64,000 nt of DNA from Closterium sp. Naga37s-1 (Eukaryota > Streptophyta > Zygnematophyceae > Desmidiales > Closteriaceae). The translations under genes and the position numbers were made by a program. Shown here piece after piece: positions 41,217 to 51,757 of this stretch. The stretch is taken from NCBI GenBank assembly GCA_947471745.1, contig CANJKZ010000170.1:2444501-2508500 (forward strand), given 5' to 3'. Position 1 is the first letter of the stretch. The number at the start of each line of letters is the position of its first letter. The notes under the pieces were generated by a model. It was not told the DNA's origin and ran no database searches. It worked only from the letters and a program-made list of their open reading frames with translations.

Positions 41217-43481
41217 GGTTCTCGTACCTTTGTTCGCGATACGTCAGCGGACAAGCTCTCCGCCCGCGCTATTCCCTACGTCTTCCTTGGCTTTTCCCCT
41301 GACGTGCGTGGCTGGCAGTTTTACCACCCCACCTCGTGCCGTGTCTTCCCCTCTCAAGACGTCACGTTTGACGAGTCGGTTCCCTTTTACCGTCTCTTCC
41401 CCTACCGCTCTGCCCCTCCCCCACCCCCATCGCTCTTCCTTGCTCCAAGTCCCCCTCCGCTAGACTCCCTCCCCCCCCAGGGTCTTGCTCCCTCAGGTTT
41501 GTCTCAGGTAGACCCTCTCCCTGGTACTGTGCCTATTGAGGTAGCTGTCCACTCAGGTGCTGCTCGAGGTGCTACGTCTGGGGGTGCTGTGTCTGGGGGT
41601 GCGGAGCCTGGGGGTGCGGAGCCTGGGGGTGCGGAGCCAGGGGGTGCTGAGTTTGAGGGTGCCAGGTTTGGGGGTGCTGAGACTGGGGGTGCTGAGCCTC
41701 GAGGTGCTACTTCTTCTGGAGGTCCTGCGGGTGCTTCGCCACGACTGTCTCCCCGACCGGAGCCTCTCTCCCCGCAGCAGCTCCGCGAGTGGTTTACTCA
41801 GCGCACATGCCTTTGGAGTGGAGCTATCAGCGCTGGAGACTCTGCCGCTGGAGACACTGGAGCTGGAGGTGCTGGAGGTGCTGGAGTTACTGTTGGAGCT
41901 GGTGGTACCAGAGGTGCTGCAGCTGCTGTTCCTGGAGGTGCTCGTACCAGGGGTACTGGAGCTGCCAGGACTGGTAGTGTTGGGGGCGCTGGGGCTGGAG
42001 GCATTGGAGCTGGAGGCCCTGGCACTGGTGGCGTTGGAGGTGGAGGAGCTGGAGCTGTTGGCGCTGGAGCTAGAGGCACCGGCGCGGTTGACCCTGGAGT
42101 TGGAGGTGCTGGAGCAGGGGGTGCTATGTCTGGTGGTACTGGTGCTGGAGGCACTGTGCGGCCGCGACCGTACTTCGTTCCCCTGCTTCAGCAGGTTCTT
42201 GGTGTCCCGTCTTCTCCTGGCCTTACTCCTCCCTTACTGTGCCCACCGCCTGACCAGTTGCAGCCGCTATTACAGCCAGCCTCCGCACTGCCTGCTCCTT
42301 CTTCTTACACTGAGCAGACCGGCGGTATTACAGAGCGTCGTGAGCCTGCGTCTCGTCCTGCCTCCTCTGTTCGCACTGGACTTCGCGTTCCTCGTCCGCG
42401 TCCTCCTCTTGTCCCAGGCACCCACGCTATGACACTTCGTCCTTCCTCTGTTCCACTGCGTGTTCCTCTGCCGCCTCCTCCTGAGTCCTCTCTTCCTGCC
42501 GTCCATGACCCTGAGTCTGACCGCGCTCGTGCTGCCAGTCCTACTGTCTCTCGTCTTCTTGCCACTGTTGTCACAGTCCCTTCTTTTGAGTCCACTACTG
42601 CGTCTGCCCTCTTTGCTGAGCTGCTTGACTTTGCTGCAGCCTGTCGTCTAGACTACGCCACTGCTCTTGCTGCGGAGTCTGAGTCTGCCAGTCCTCCGTC
42701 CTTCGGCTTCCAGTTCTCCTCGCCACAGCCCACTCCTCTGTCTACCAGCCATTTTCTCTCAGCTCCACCTTCGGACGAGTCCGTAGAGCCGAGTGGTCCG
42801 TACCCAGAGCTTGTGGGTTGCCTCATGTACCTGATGACGTGCACTCGACCTGACCTCGCGTACCCTCTCAGCCTCCTGGCTCGCTACGTGGCTCCTAGGA
42901 GGCACCGAAAGGTGCACTGGGATGATGCGAAGAGGGTACTGCGTTACTTGTGCAGTACGTCGGGCATGGGGCTCGTGCTTGGAGGACGGGGTCCAGTTGT
43001 CCTCACTGGTCACGCAGACGCTTCTTGGGTTGACGACTCAGCTACGCAGTGGTCGTCAAAGGGTTACACCCCCAGCCTCGGTTCTGGCTCTTTTTCATGG
43101 CGGTCTACCCGTTCGTGTTCGGTTCTCAGCTCCAGTTGTGAGGCTGAGATCTACGCAGGGGCCATGGCTGCACAGGAGCTATGTTGGCTCACCTACCTGC
43201 TGACTGACTTGGGAGAGCAGCCTCGTTCACCTCCAATTTTGTACGTAGACAACAAGGCCATGATTGCCTTGTGTCAGGAGCACAGACTGGAGCACAGAAC
43301 GAAGCACATCGCTCTGCGATACTTCCTTGATCGAGAGTTGTAGCAGCATGGCCAGCTTCGTCTTGCGTACGTGGCCAACACTGCTGATATATTCACCAAG
43401 GCACTTCCGTCTGGTGATCATCGGCGCTTCTCTACTGTGTTAGGACTTGTGCCTACTTTGCCTCACTTGCTCACTTCATGA
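41217..43481 (+). pseudogene. pol: Element F integrase end, linker and RNase H (RT deleted)
   Basis: The frame continues through DVTFDESVPFYRLFPYRS, GGAEP pentapeptides, Gly/Ala repeats and RPRPYFVPLLQQVLG. At about 42709 the segment before RT (SESASPPS) is fused in frame to FGFQFSSPQPTPLSTS, which normally lies after the RT palm; about 950 bp with the YVDD site is gone. RNase H follows (HADASWVDD, CEAEIYAGAMA) with a TAG at 43341-43343 (Gln in siblings) and a 9-bp in-frame loss before NTADIFTKAL. The stop is TGA 43479-43481. Confidence 0.9.
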
Positions 43482-43708
43482 CTTTGCTTGTAATGTGATA
43501 TGTATATATACCTGCATTCTTACACTTGCTAGGGTATGATCATTGTATTGTTTGTTCTCTTTTATATAACTCTGCATGTGAACTGGCCTTGTGGCCGTTT
43601 GCTTGTGCTCGGACTGTGTGGTGACTTTGTGATCCACCCTGAGCTTGCTTTGCTTTTCTTGACTGGTCTTGTGACCACTTGTTCTCCCCCACTTTGCCTA
43701 TGGGGGTG
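43482..43708 (+). other. Element F 3' UTR and polypurine tract
   Basis: Family 3' UTR with TTCTCTTTTATATAACTC and the polypurine tract TATGGGGGTG at 43699-43708. Confidence 0.78.
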
Positions 43709-43839
43709 TGTGAGAATGTTATATTGCTTACTTTGTGTAGACTATAGTGGGTTAGGCCATAAGGGGTACAACCCAATTAGGGTTAGTACTTGTACCCAAC
43801 TGTTTCATAGTTCATTCATTCTCGTTCGTTAACTTGACA
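43709..43839 (+). repeat. 3' LTR of element F
   Basis: A 131-bp LTR from TGTGAGAATG to TTAACTTGACA, with GGGTACAA (43764-43771) and TTGTACCC (43790-43797). Confidence 0.9.
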
Positions 43840-45254
43840 CGATATGCTTGGTTTGCCCGTGAAGGACGGCGTTGTGAGAGAGGCTTATGGTGGCTTGGTT
43901 GTCATAAAAGAGAGGAGTTGGGTTCGGTTGAGGATGCCCAAGCTCTGCTAGAAGATGCCTTAGCTATATCGCCTCTATGGCTCCTTGCGTGAGCGCCATA
44001 TACTCCGCTTCCGTTGAGCTTAGAGCCACGGTTGGTTGCTTCTTGCTTTGCCAACTCACGGCTGCCCCAAGAAAGGTAAAGACATACCTGGAGGTACTCT
44101 TGCGCGTGCTCGGATCTCCCGCGTAGTCTGAGTCGGCATAGCCTTTGAGTTCGATTGGGCCGGCTTCATACATGAGCCCCAAGTTAGGTGTGTCTTGGAG
44201 GTAGTGTAGAACGCGTCCTCCCGTGCCCACATGCTCGGTATGAGGGTTGCTCGTCCAAGCACCCCGGCGGCGTATGCGAGGTCGGGACGAGTAGAGACGA
44301 CGGTATACATGAGCGAGCCCACTAGCGAATAAAACCGCTTCCCTTCGGCTTCGTCGAGGGTGGATTCTTCCTCTTCCGTGAGGCAAGAAAATCTCGTAGC
44401 TAGTGGTGTTCCCACCGGTTTTCTATTGCCCATGCCAAAGCTCTTCACTACCCCCTTCACATACTTCTCTTGGTGGAGGTGGATGGTCCCATTGGCTCGG
44501 TCACGGTCGACGTGCATCCCAAGGTTGTACGTGACCGGCCCCAAGTACCTCATCGCAAACTCCGCCCCTAGCCGTTGCTTGACCTCCCGAATGAGGTCTT
44601 TGGAGTTGGAGAAGAGGAGTAGGTCATCAACGTAGAGTAAAAGCACCAATTACTTCTCCCCCTCCTTCAACACGTACAAAGTGCTATCGCACTCGCTACG
44701 AGCGAAGCCGTGTTGAAGAAGAAAGCCGCCGATGCGCTTGTACCATCCGCATGGACTTTGCTTCAAGCGGTAGAGGGTACGCTTGAGCTTTCATACCCTT
44801 CCGCTACCATCATCGTACCCTAGGGGTTGCCGCATGTAGACCTCTTCCATGAGAAGCCCGTAGAGGAAGGCGGTGCAAACGTCCAATTGCTCCACTTCGA
44901 GGTTGAGAGATGCCGCTAGCGCGAGCAACACCCGAAGAGTAGTAGCCTTAGCGATGGGAGCGAAGGTCTCACTATAGTGCTCCCCCTCCCATTGAGTGTA
45001 TCCTTGAGCTACAAGCCTCGCCTTGTAGTGTTCGAGACTCCCATCAGCTCCCAAATTCTTCTTAAGCAACGTGCGATTAAGCCGCTCCGCCGCTCCATTT
45101 TGTTGGGGTGTGTAGAGTGTTGTGACGTCGTGCTTAATGCCCCTGCTCTTCATCCATTTCTCAAGCTCCGTGTCCACGAATTCGCCGCAACCGTCGGTGC
45201 GAATAGCCTTGATCCGCTTCTTGTCGTCGTCGCAAACTTCAAGCGCCCACTCTT
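43840..45254 (-). pseudogene. pol: Element H: copia pol fragment of a third lineage
   Basis: Minus-strand reading gives integrase core remains (IRTDGCGEFVDTELEKW; PQQNGAAERLNRTLL), fused by a deletion to RT (LGADGSLEHYKARLVAQGY), then LDVCTAFLYGLLMEEVYM, LLYVDDLLLFSNSKDL and RNase H (LKGYADSDYAGDPSTRKST; LSSTEAEYMALTQG). Stops include a TGA where Trp is expected after DDGSGRV, a TAA just before LVLLLYVDD and a TAG for Trp near 43966. A frameshift lies in RNase H. It is flanked by the 3' LTR of F and the 5' LTR of G and has no LTRs of its own in the window. Confidence 0.85.
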
Positions 45255-45386
45255 TGTCTGAACAGTATAGCTTATACAATTGTGTAGGCTGTAGTGGGGT
45301 AGCCCATAAGGGGTATAACCCAATTAGGGTTAGTACTAGTACCCAACTGTTTGCTAGTTCATTCATTCTCGTTCGTTATTTTGTCA
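45255..45386 (+). repeat. 5' LTR of element G
   Basis: A 132-bp LTR from TGTCTGAACA to TTATTTTGTCA, homologous to the LTRs of A, C and F. Confidence 0.9.
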
Positions 45387-45404
45387 TGGAATCAGGGCAG
45401 GTTC
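45387..45404 (+). other. Primer-binding site of element G
   Basis: TGGAATCAGGGCAGGTTC, a diverged TGGTATCAGAGC-type site. Confidence 0.72.
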
Positions 45405-46425
45405 CTTGGGCCCACCACCTGCTACGCTGCTAGTAACCCCCCTAGGCCCGTCGCCCCTAGGCCCGTCGACCCTAGCCTACGCGCCCGGCCCGTCGACCCT
45501 AACCTACGCGCGCCCGGCCTGTCGCTCCTAGCCTACGCGGCCCGTCGACCCTAGCGCCCGGCCCCGTCCCAAGCCCGCGCCCGGCCCCGTCCCTAGCCCG
45601 CGCCCGCCCCCGTCGGCCCTTAGACCCGCGCCCGGCCTCGTACCTAGCCCGCGCCCAGCCCCGTCCCTAGCCCGCGCTCGGCCCCGTACCTAGCCCAGCG
45701 CCCGGCCCCGTACCTAGCCCGCGCCCGGCCCCGTACCTAGCCCGCGCCCGGCCCAGTCGCTAGCTCGCGCCCGGCCCCGTACCTAGCCCCGCGCCCGGCC
45801 CTGTCCCTAGCCCAGCGCCCGGCCCCGTACCTAGCCCGCGCCCGGCCCCGTACCTAGCCCGTGCCCGGCCCAGTACCAAACCCGCGCCCGGCCCCGTACC
45901 TAGCCTCGTGCCCGGCCCCGTTCCATACCCAGCGCCCGGCCCCGTACCTACCCAGCGCCCGGCCTCGTCCCTAGCCCAGCGCCCGGCCCCGTACCTAGCC
46001 CGCGCCCGGCCCAGTACCTAGCCCGCGCCCTGCCCCGTACCTAGCTCCGCGCCCGGCCCCGTTCCGCGCCCAACGCCTGGCCCCATACCTGCCCAGCGCC
46101 CGGCCCCGTCCCTAGCCCAGCGCCCGGCCCCGTACCTAGCCCGCGCCCGGCCCCGTACCTAGACCCGCGCCGGCCCCGTTCTGCGCCCAACGCCCGGCCC
46201 CGTACCTGCCCAGCGCCCGGCCCCGTCCCTAGCCCAGCGCCCGGCCCCGTACCTAGCCCGCGCCCGGCCCCGTTCCTAGCTCGCGCCCGGCCCCCACGAC
46301 GACCCCTAGCCCGCGCCCGGTCCCGTCCCTAGCCCGCGCCCGGCCCAGTCGGCCCCTTGCCCCACTGTCACTGCTGCTACTGCTGCTGCTACTGCTGCTA
46401 CTGCTATCCTGCGTGCTGCACAGCT
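45405..46425 (+). repeat. Repeat leader of element G
   Basis: About 900 bases (45440-46350) repeat CGCGCCCGGCCCCGTACCTAGCC, a unit of about 22-25 bp with variants. A CTG-rich tract precedes the gag ATG. Nothing coding is seen. Confidence 0.85.
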
Positions 46426-47436
46426 ATGGATTCGCTTCGGGTTCTCACGTTTGATCATGAGGGCAGACCGGTTCAGTTTGACACGTGGCTAGACGACCTG
46501 CAGCTGTACCTACTGAGCGATTCTAAGGACAGTGTCTCGCTGTTTGACCTAGCGTCAGGCGCTGCTACTGCCCCTCCCGCCACAGCTGACAGTTCGACTC
46601 GCTCCCAGTGGCTTACTCGTGATGCTGCTGCCCGCTTAGCCATTCGCAACCACCTGCCCTTAGCTGAATGCGTTCACTTCAGATAGCACAGGATAGCGCA
46701 GGCACTGTACGACGCTGTAGTTGCTAGCTACTCCTCCCCTGCCACTGCTGCTCTAGGCCGCCTTCTTCTACCCTACCTGTTCCCCGAGCTGTCCACCTTT
46801 ACCACAGTCGAGGACCACGTTTCCCACCTTCGTGCTAGTGACGCTCGCTACCGCGCTGCTGTTCCTGCTGAGTTCCTTGACAGGAACCCGCCCCCGATGT
46901 ACATTACTCTCTACTTTATAGTCACCCGCCTCCTTGACTCTCTTCGCTCTGTCAGGGACCCCTTCCTCTCTCTTGACCCCACCTCCCTCACTGTTGACCT
47001 CTTCGAGCAGCATCTCCTCGCAGCTGAGACTAGTGCAGTTGCTGTAGGTGCTGCTCGTGGCACTCCGCGCCCGCCCTTCTTTGAGGGGTGTTCCCCCTCC
47101 CCCCTTGCCCCCTCCTACGCCTCTGCTGCTGCTGCAGACGTCTCTGTTCCTGTGGACGTCGGGGCTGCTTCTGCTAGTGCAAAGTGCCGCAGCAGCAAGG
47201 GCAAGGGTGGCCGGGGTGGTGGGGATGGCAGCGGCGGTGGTGGAGGTGGCAGCGGGAGTGGTGGTGGGGGCAGCAGTGGAGGTGGTGGCGGCGGTGGGAC
47301 TGTTGGCGGGAGTGGGGGCTTTGGTGGCGGTGGTGGAGGCAGCGGTGGGAGTGGCGGCAGTGGAGGCAGTGGGACTGGTAGCGGCGGGACTGGCGCTCGG
47401 CGTGTCGGTTCTGGGGGTGGCCAGCGTCAGCAGTAG
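46426..47436 (+). pseudogene. gag: Element G gag
   Basis: ATG 46426 begins MDSLRVLTFDHEGRPVQF. The phase is unbroken through PPPMYITLYFIVTRLLD, TPRPPFFEGCSP-like sequence and the Gly-rich tail. TAGs fall at 46684-46686 (HFR*HR; Gln in siblings) and 47434-47436 (QRQQ*QRR; Gln). Without them gag would continue in frame into the knuckle and protease, as in siblings. Confidence 0.9.
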
Positions 47437-49617
47437 CAGCGTCGGAGCGAGACCCCGTCTCCCCAGCAGCTTCGTGAGTGGTTTCTGCATGGGGCGTCTG
47501 GGGGTAGTTGCCCGTATGTCATTCGCACGGGTGACCGTGCTGGTCAGACTTGCGGGCGGCTCCACACTCAGCACCGCTGCTACTCCCGCCTCGACGACAC
47601 TTGGCGCGCTGAGTTTGCTGACGACGTCGAGCTCCCTCGCTGGGCAGATCTGCTTAAGTCTAGGATTGCTATCTTTGACCTAGACTTTGATGCTCTTCTT
47701 TCTGCTATGTATGCTTTGTCTGTAAGTGCTGAGGGTGACCGTTACCGGTGTGTGCCGCCTGACCCAGGTATAGCCGCTGCTGCACTAGGTGCTAGTGTGT
47801 CTGGTACTCTCCCTGGTACTGCACCTGTTGCGGCCTTGCACACTTTCACATTGGACTCCGGCGCCTCGCGCTGTTTCTTTCGTGACAGCACCACCCTCAC
47901 TCCTCTTCCTGCACTTGTCCCGGTCGTGACCCGTTCCTCCACTGTCCTCCCGTGTCCGGCGGTTCCGTCCGGCTCACTGTCAGGTCTTCACCTCCCCTCA
48001 TTCTCTACGAACTTGGTGAGTACCGCTGCCCTTCAGGATGCGATGGTCACTACCACCACTCCTGGGGGTCAGCGTGTGTCGATCTGCACGTGCACACGGA
48101 CGGGGCGTCACCTGGCCACGTTCACTCGTCGGCCAGGGTCGAGATTGTACACACTCACTACTGAGCCTTCTCAGGTAGCTGCGTCTGCTCAGGTGTCCGC
48201 GTCAGGTCAGGTAGCCGCGTCTTGCTCGTGTCGCCTCCTGTCGCACCAGACTCTTCTGTGGCACCACCGTCTGGGTCACCCCTACCTGCCTCACCTTCGT
48301 GGCATGCACTCTCGTCTTCTTGTCTCTGGCCTCCCCAAGTCTCTGCCTTCCCTGCCGCCCTCGCCTGCCCCGCCCTGCCTCCCTTGCATCGAGGGGCAGC
48401 AGCGCACCGCTCCTCACTCCTCCTCGTTTCCCCCGATGACTGCTCCCCTGCAGACTCTCCACATGGACGTGTGGGGCCCAGCCCGCGTCAGTGGACAGAG
48501 CCGCGAGCGCTACTTTCTGCTGGTAGTTGACGACTACACGCGGTACACCACGGTCTTCCCCTTGCGCAGCAAGGGTCAGGTCGTTGATGTCTTGATCCCT
48601 TGGATCCGCACAGTCCGTCTCCAGCTCCGCGAGCGGTTCGGCCAGGACCTTCCTGTCCTGCGTCTGCACTCTGACAGAGGTGGTGAGTTCTCCTCCAACC
48701 TCTTGCGGGACTTTTGTCGTGGAGAGGGCATTCTCCAGACGTTCATGCTTCTGGACTCCCCTCCGCAGAATGGGATTGCTGAGCGCCGCATTGGCTTAGT
48801 CATGGAGGTCGCTCGTACCTCCATGATCCATGCGGCCGCTCCCCATTTTCTGTGGCCGTTTGCGGTCCGGTACGCTGCGCATCAGCTCAACCTCTGGCCC
48901 TGTGTCTCCTTGCCGGAGACCTCGCCCACACTGCGTTGGACGGGGGAGGTTGGCGATGCGTCAGTGTTCCGGGTCTGGGGATCTCGTGCCTTTGTTCGTG
49001 ATACGTCTGCGAACAAGCTCTCCCCCCGTGCTATCCCCCGCGTTTTCCTTGGCTTCGTCCCCGACGCGCCTGGCTGGCAGTTTTACCACCCCACCTCGCG
49101 CCATGTCTTCCCTTCTCAGGACGTCACGTTTGACGAGTCGGATCCCCCCTACCGCTCTGCCCCTCCCCCGCCCCCGCTGCTCGTCCTTGCTCCCGGTCCC
49201 CCTCCGGTAGGTCCCCTCCCGCCCCAGGGTCCTGCTCCCTCAGGTGTGTCTCAGGTAGACCCTCTCCCTAGTCCTGCGCCTGTTCAGGTAGCTGTCGACT
49301 CAGGTGCTGCTCGAGGTGCTGCGTCTGGGGGTGCGGATCCTGGGGGTGCGGAGTCTGAGGGTGCTGAGACTGGGGGTGCTGAGCCTGGGGGTGTTGAGAC
49401 TGGGGTTGCTGCGCGTGGGGGTGTTGAGAGTGCGGGTGCTGAGCCTGGGGGTGCTGAGCCTGGGGGTGCTGAGTCAGAGGGTGCGGAGTTTGGAGGTTCG
49501 GAGCCTCAGGGTGCTGCTTCGTCTGGACGTTCTGCTGGTGCTTCGCTGAGACTGTCTCCGCAGCAGTTGCGTGAGTGGTTTGTTCGGCGTCCACGCCTTC
49601 GGAGTGGAGCTTCTTGA
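47437..49617 (+). CDS. pol: Element G knuckle, protease, integrase and first half of linker
   Basis: The frame gives the knuckle (CPYVIRTGDRAGQTCGRLHT), protease LDSGASRCFFRD (near 47853) with a short in-frame loss after LPALVPVV, the HHCC region (WHHRLGHPYL; CLPC) and an integrase core with all three acidic residues (HMDVWGPA; LHSDRGGEF; PQNGIAERR). A Pro-rich stretch and GGAEP pentapeptides follow. It ends at TGA 49615-49617, where the linker repeat predicts GGA, and the phase continues beyond it. Confidence 0.9.
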   Translation, partial: QRRSETPSPQQLREWFLHGASGGSCPYVIRTGDRAGQTCGRLHTQHRCYSRLDDTWRAEFADDVELPRWADLLKSRIAIFDLDFDALLSAMYALSVSAEGDRYRCVPPDPGIAAAALGASVSGTLPGTAPVAALHTFTLDSGASRCFFRDSTTLTPLPALVPVVTRSSTVLPCPAVPSGSLSGLHLPSFSTNLVSTAALQDAMVTTTTPGGQRVSICTCTRTGRHLATFTRRPGSRLYTLTTEPSQVAASAQVSASGQVAASCSCRLLSHQTLLWHHRLGHPYLPHLRGMHSRLLVSGLPKSLPSLPPSPAPPCLPCIEGQQRTAPHSSSFPPMTAPLQTLHMDVWGPARVSGQSRERYFLLVVDDYTRYTTVFPLRSKGQVVDVLIPWIRTVRLQLRERFGQDLPVLRLHSDRGGEFSSNLLRDFCRGEGILQTFMLLDSPPQNGIAERRIGLVMEVARTSMIHAAAPHFLWPFAVRYAAHQLNLWPCVSLPETSPTLRWTGEVGDASVFRVWGSRAFVRDTSANKLSPRAIPRVFLGFVPDAPGWQFYHPTSRHVFPSQDVTFDESDPPYRSAPPPPPLLVLAPGPPPVGPLPPQGPAPSGVSQVDPLPSPAPVQVAVDSGAARGAASGGADPGGAESEGAETGGAEPGGVETGVAARGGVESAGAEPGGAEPGGAESEGAEFGGSEPQGAASSGRSAGASLRLSPQQLREWFVRRPRLRSGAS

Positions 49618-51757
49618 GCTGGAGGTGCTGGAGGTACTGGAGTTGCTGCTGGAGCTGGTGTTACTGGAGTTACTTCGACCACTGGTCCTGGAGATGCTCG
49701 TACCAGGGGTACTGGAGCTGCCGGGACTGGTGGTGTTGGGAGTGCTGGAGCTGGAGTCCTTACCGAGTCTGGAACTACTGGCGCTGGTGGTGCTGGAGTT
49801 GGTGGCCCTGACGCAGGAGGCCCTGGTGTTGGAGGTACTGGAGCTGGAGGAGCTGGAGCTGTTGACCCTGGTGGCACTGTGCGGCCGCGACCGTACTTCG
49901 TTCCCCTGCTCCAGCAGGTTCTTGGTACCCCGCCTTCTGCTTCCCTTACTCCTCCCCTCCTGTGTCCCCCGCCAGACCAGTCGCAGCCGCCGTTACTGCC
50001 GGCAACTCCACTGCCTGCTCCTTCTCCTTACACTGAGTAGTCAAGCGGGCTTACAGAGCGTCGTGAGCCTGCGTCTCGTCCTATCTCGCCTATTCACACT
50101 GCTCGTTGCGTTCCTCGTTCGCGTCCTCCTCCTGTCCCTGGCACGCACGCTATGACCCTTCCTCCTTCCTCTGTTCCTCTACGCGTTCCTCTGCCAGCTC
50201 CTCCTGAGTCCTCTCTTCCTGAGGTCCCTGACCCTGAGTCTGACCGCGCTCGTACTGCCAGTCCCACTGTCTCTCGTCTCCTCGCGACTGCTGTCACTGA
50301 CCCTTCTTTTGAGTCTGCTGCTGCATCTGCTCTCGTCGCTGAGCTGCTTGACTTTGCTGCTCCCTGTCGTCTAGACTACGCCACTGCTCTTGTTGCTGAG
50401 TCTGCGTCTGCGAGTCCTCCATCTGTCGGGGGTGAGTGTGCTCTTGGCACGGACGTCCTTGAGGACAGGCAGGAGGACTTTGAGTGTCTTGCAGCTGCTG
50501 TACCTCATTTCGCTTCCATGTTGCTTGCCCCTGAGGGAGACCCAGATGCTCCAGATATCCCGACCCCGTGCTCTTACGCAGAGGCGATTACGGGTCCTTT
50601 CTCCTCTCAGTGGCAGGCAGCCATGGATGCCGAGATGGCATCCTGGAAGTCCACAGGCACCTACGTCGACGAGGTTCCCCCACCTGGGGAGAACATATTC
50701 GATGGCATGTGGATCTTCAGGGTGAAGCGGCCGCCGAGTTCTCCGCCTGCCTTCAAGGCGCGTTACGTTGCTCGAGGCTTTAGTCAGCGACAGGGAGTTG
50801 ACTACTTCCAGACCTTCTCCCCCACCCCAAAGATGACTACTCTTCTGGTGTTGCTGCACGTCGCTGCTCAGCGTGACTACGAGTTGCACTCTCTGGACTT
50901 CAGCACAGCGTTTCTGCAGGGCAGCCTGCACGAGGAGATCTGGCTGCGCCGCCCACCTGGTTTCACTGAGTCTTTTCGTGCAAGTACTCAGTGGAGTCTT
51001 CGGCGGCCAGTCTACGGTCTCCGCCAGGCGCCTCGCGAGTGGCACGACACACTGAGGACTACACTTGCGGCTCTTGGGTTTGCTCCTGCTACTGCTGACC
51101 CGTCGCTGTTTCTACGCACCGACACCTCGCTGCCGCTGTTCTACGTCCTTGTCTACGTCGACGACCTCATCTTTGCCACTGCTGACATTGAGGCACTGAC
51201 TCCTGTGAAGTCGGAGCTGCAGAAGAGACACACCTGCACTGACCTGGGTGAACTGCGTAGCTATCTTGGCTTGCAGATCACCCAGGACAGAGCTAGGCGC
51301 ACCATCACCCTGACTCAGTCACACATGGTGCACCAGGTCCTTCAGCGCTTCGGCTTCCAGTTCTCCTCGCCACAGCCCACTCCTCTGTCTACCAGCCACT
51401 CGCTCTCAGCTCCACCTTCGGACGAGTCCGTAGAGCCGAGTGGTCCGTACCCAGAGCTTGTGGGTTGCCTCATGTACCTGATGTCATGCACTCGACCCGA
51501 CCTCGCGTACCCTCTCAGCCTCCTGGCTCGCTACGTGGCTCCCGGCAGGCACCGAAAGGTGCAATGGGATGCTGCGAAGAGGGTACTGCGTTACTTGTGC
51601 AGTACGTCGGGCATGGGGCTCGTGCTTGGAGGACGGGGTCCAGTTGTCATCACCGGTCACGCAGACGCCTCTTGGGTGGACGACTGAGCTACGCAGCGTT
51701 CGTCACAGGGTTACACCTCCAGCCTTTGTTCCGGCTCTGTTTCTTGGCGGTCTACCA
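49618..51757 (+). pseudogene. pol: Element G second half of linker, RT and partial RNase H
   Basis: Gly/Ala repeats, RPRPYFVPLLQQVLG, a TAG at 50038-50040 (Gln in siblings), then the RT: QAAMDAEMASWKSTGTYVD, ARGFSQRQGVDYFQTF, LDFSTAFLQGSLHEEIW and the intact active site YVDDLIFATAD. RNase H begins (HADASWVDD) but a TGA at 51685-51687 interrupts it and homology ends near 51757 at SWRSTK. RT looks catalytically complete. Confidence 0.9.

Larger units (their letters stand above)
38496..43839 (+). mobile_element. Element F: Ty1/copia deletion derivative lacking 5' LTR
   Basis: F keeps a repeat leader, a gag remnant, protease, integrase, linker, RNase H, 3' UTR and a 131-bp 3' LTR (43709-43839). 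The 5' LTR is missing at the junction with E. Most of gag and most of RT are deleted, yet from ATG 39363 to TGA 43479-43481 the phase never changes; the only interruptions are four TAG codons (39753, 40485, 41214, 43341). It could only be mobilised in trans, and without a 5' LTR not at all. Confidence 0.9.
45255..51757 (+). mobile_element. Element G: Ty1/copia, 3' truncated
   Basis: G has a 5' LTR (45255-45386), PBS, repeat leader, and gag through the first part of RNase H in one unshifted phase from 46426 to 51687. It ends abruptly at about 51757 within RNase H, joined to inverted sequence of a relative; the 3' LTR is missing. Stops are TAG at 46684, 47434 and 50038 (all Gln in siblings) and TGA at 49615 and 51685. 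It is the best-preserved full-length plus-strand pol in the window. Confidence 0.9.
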
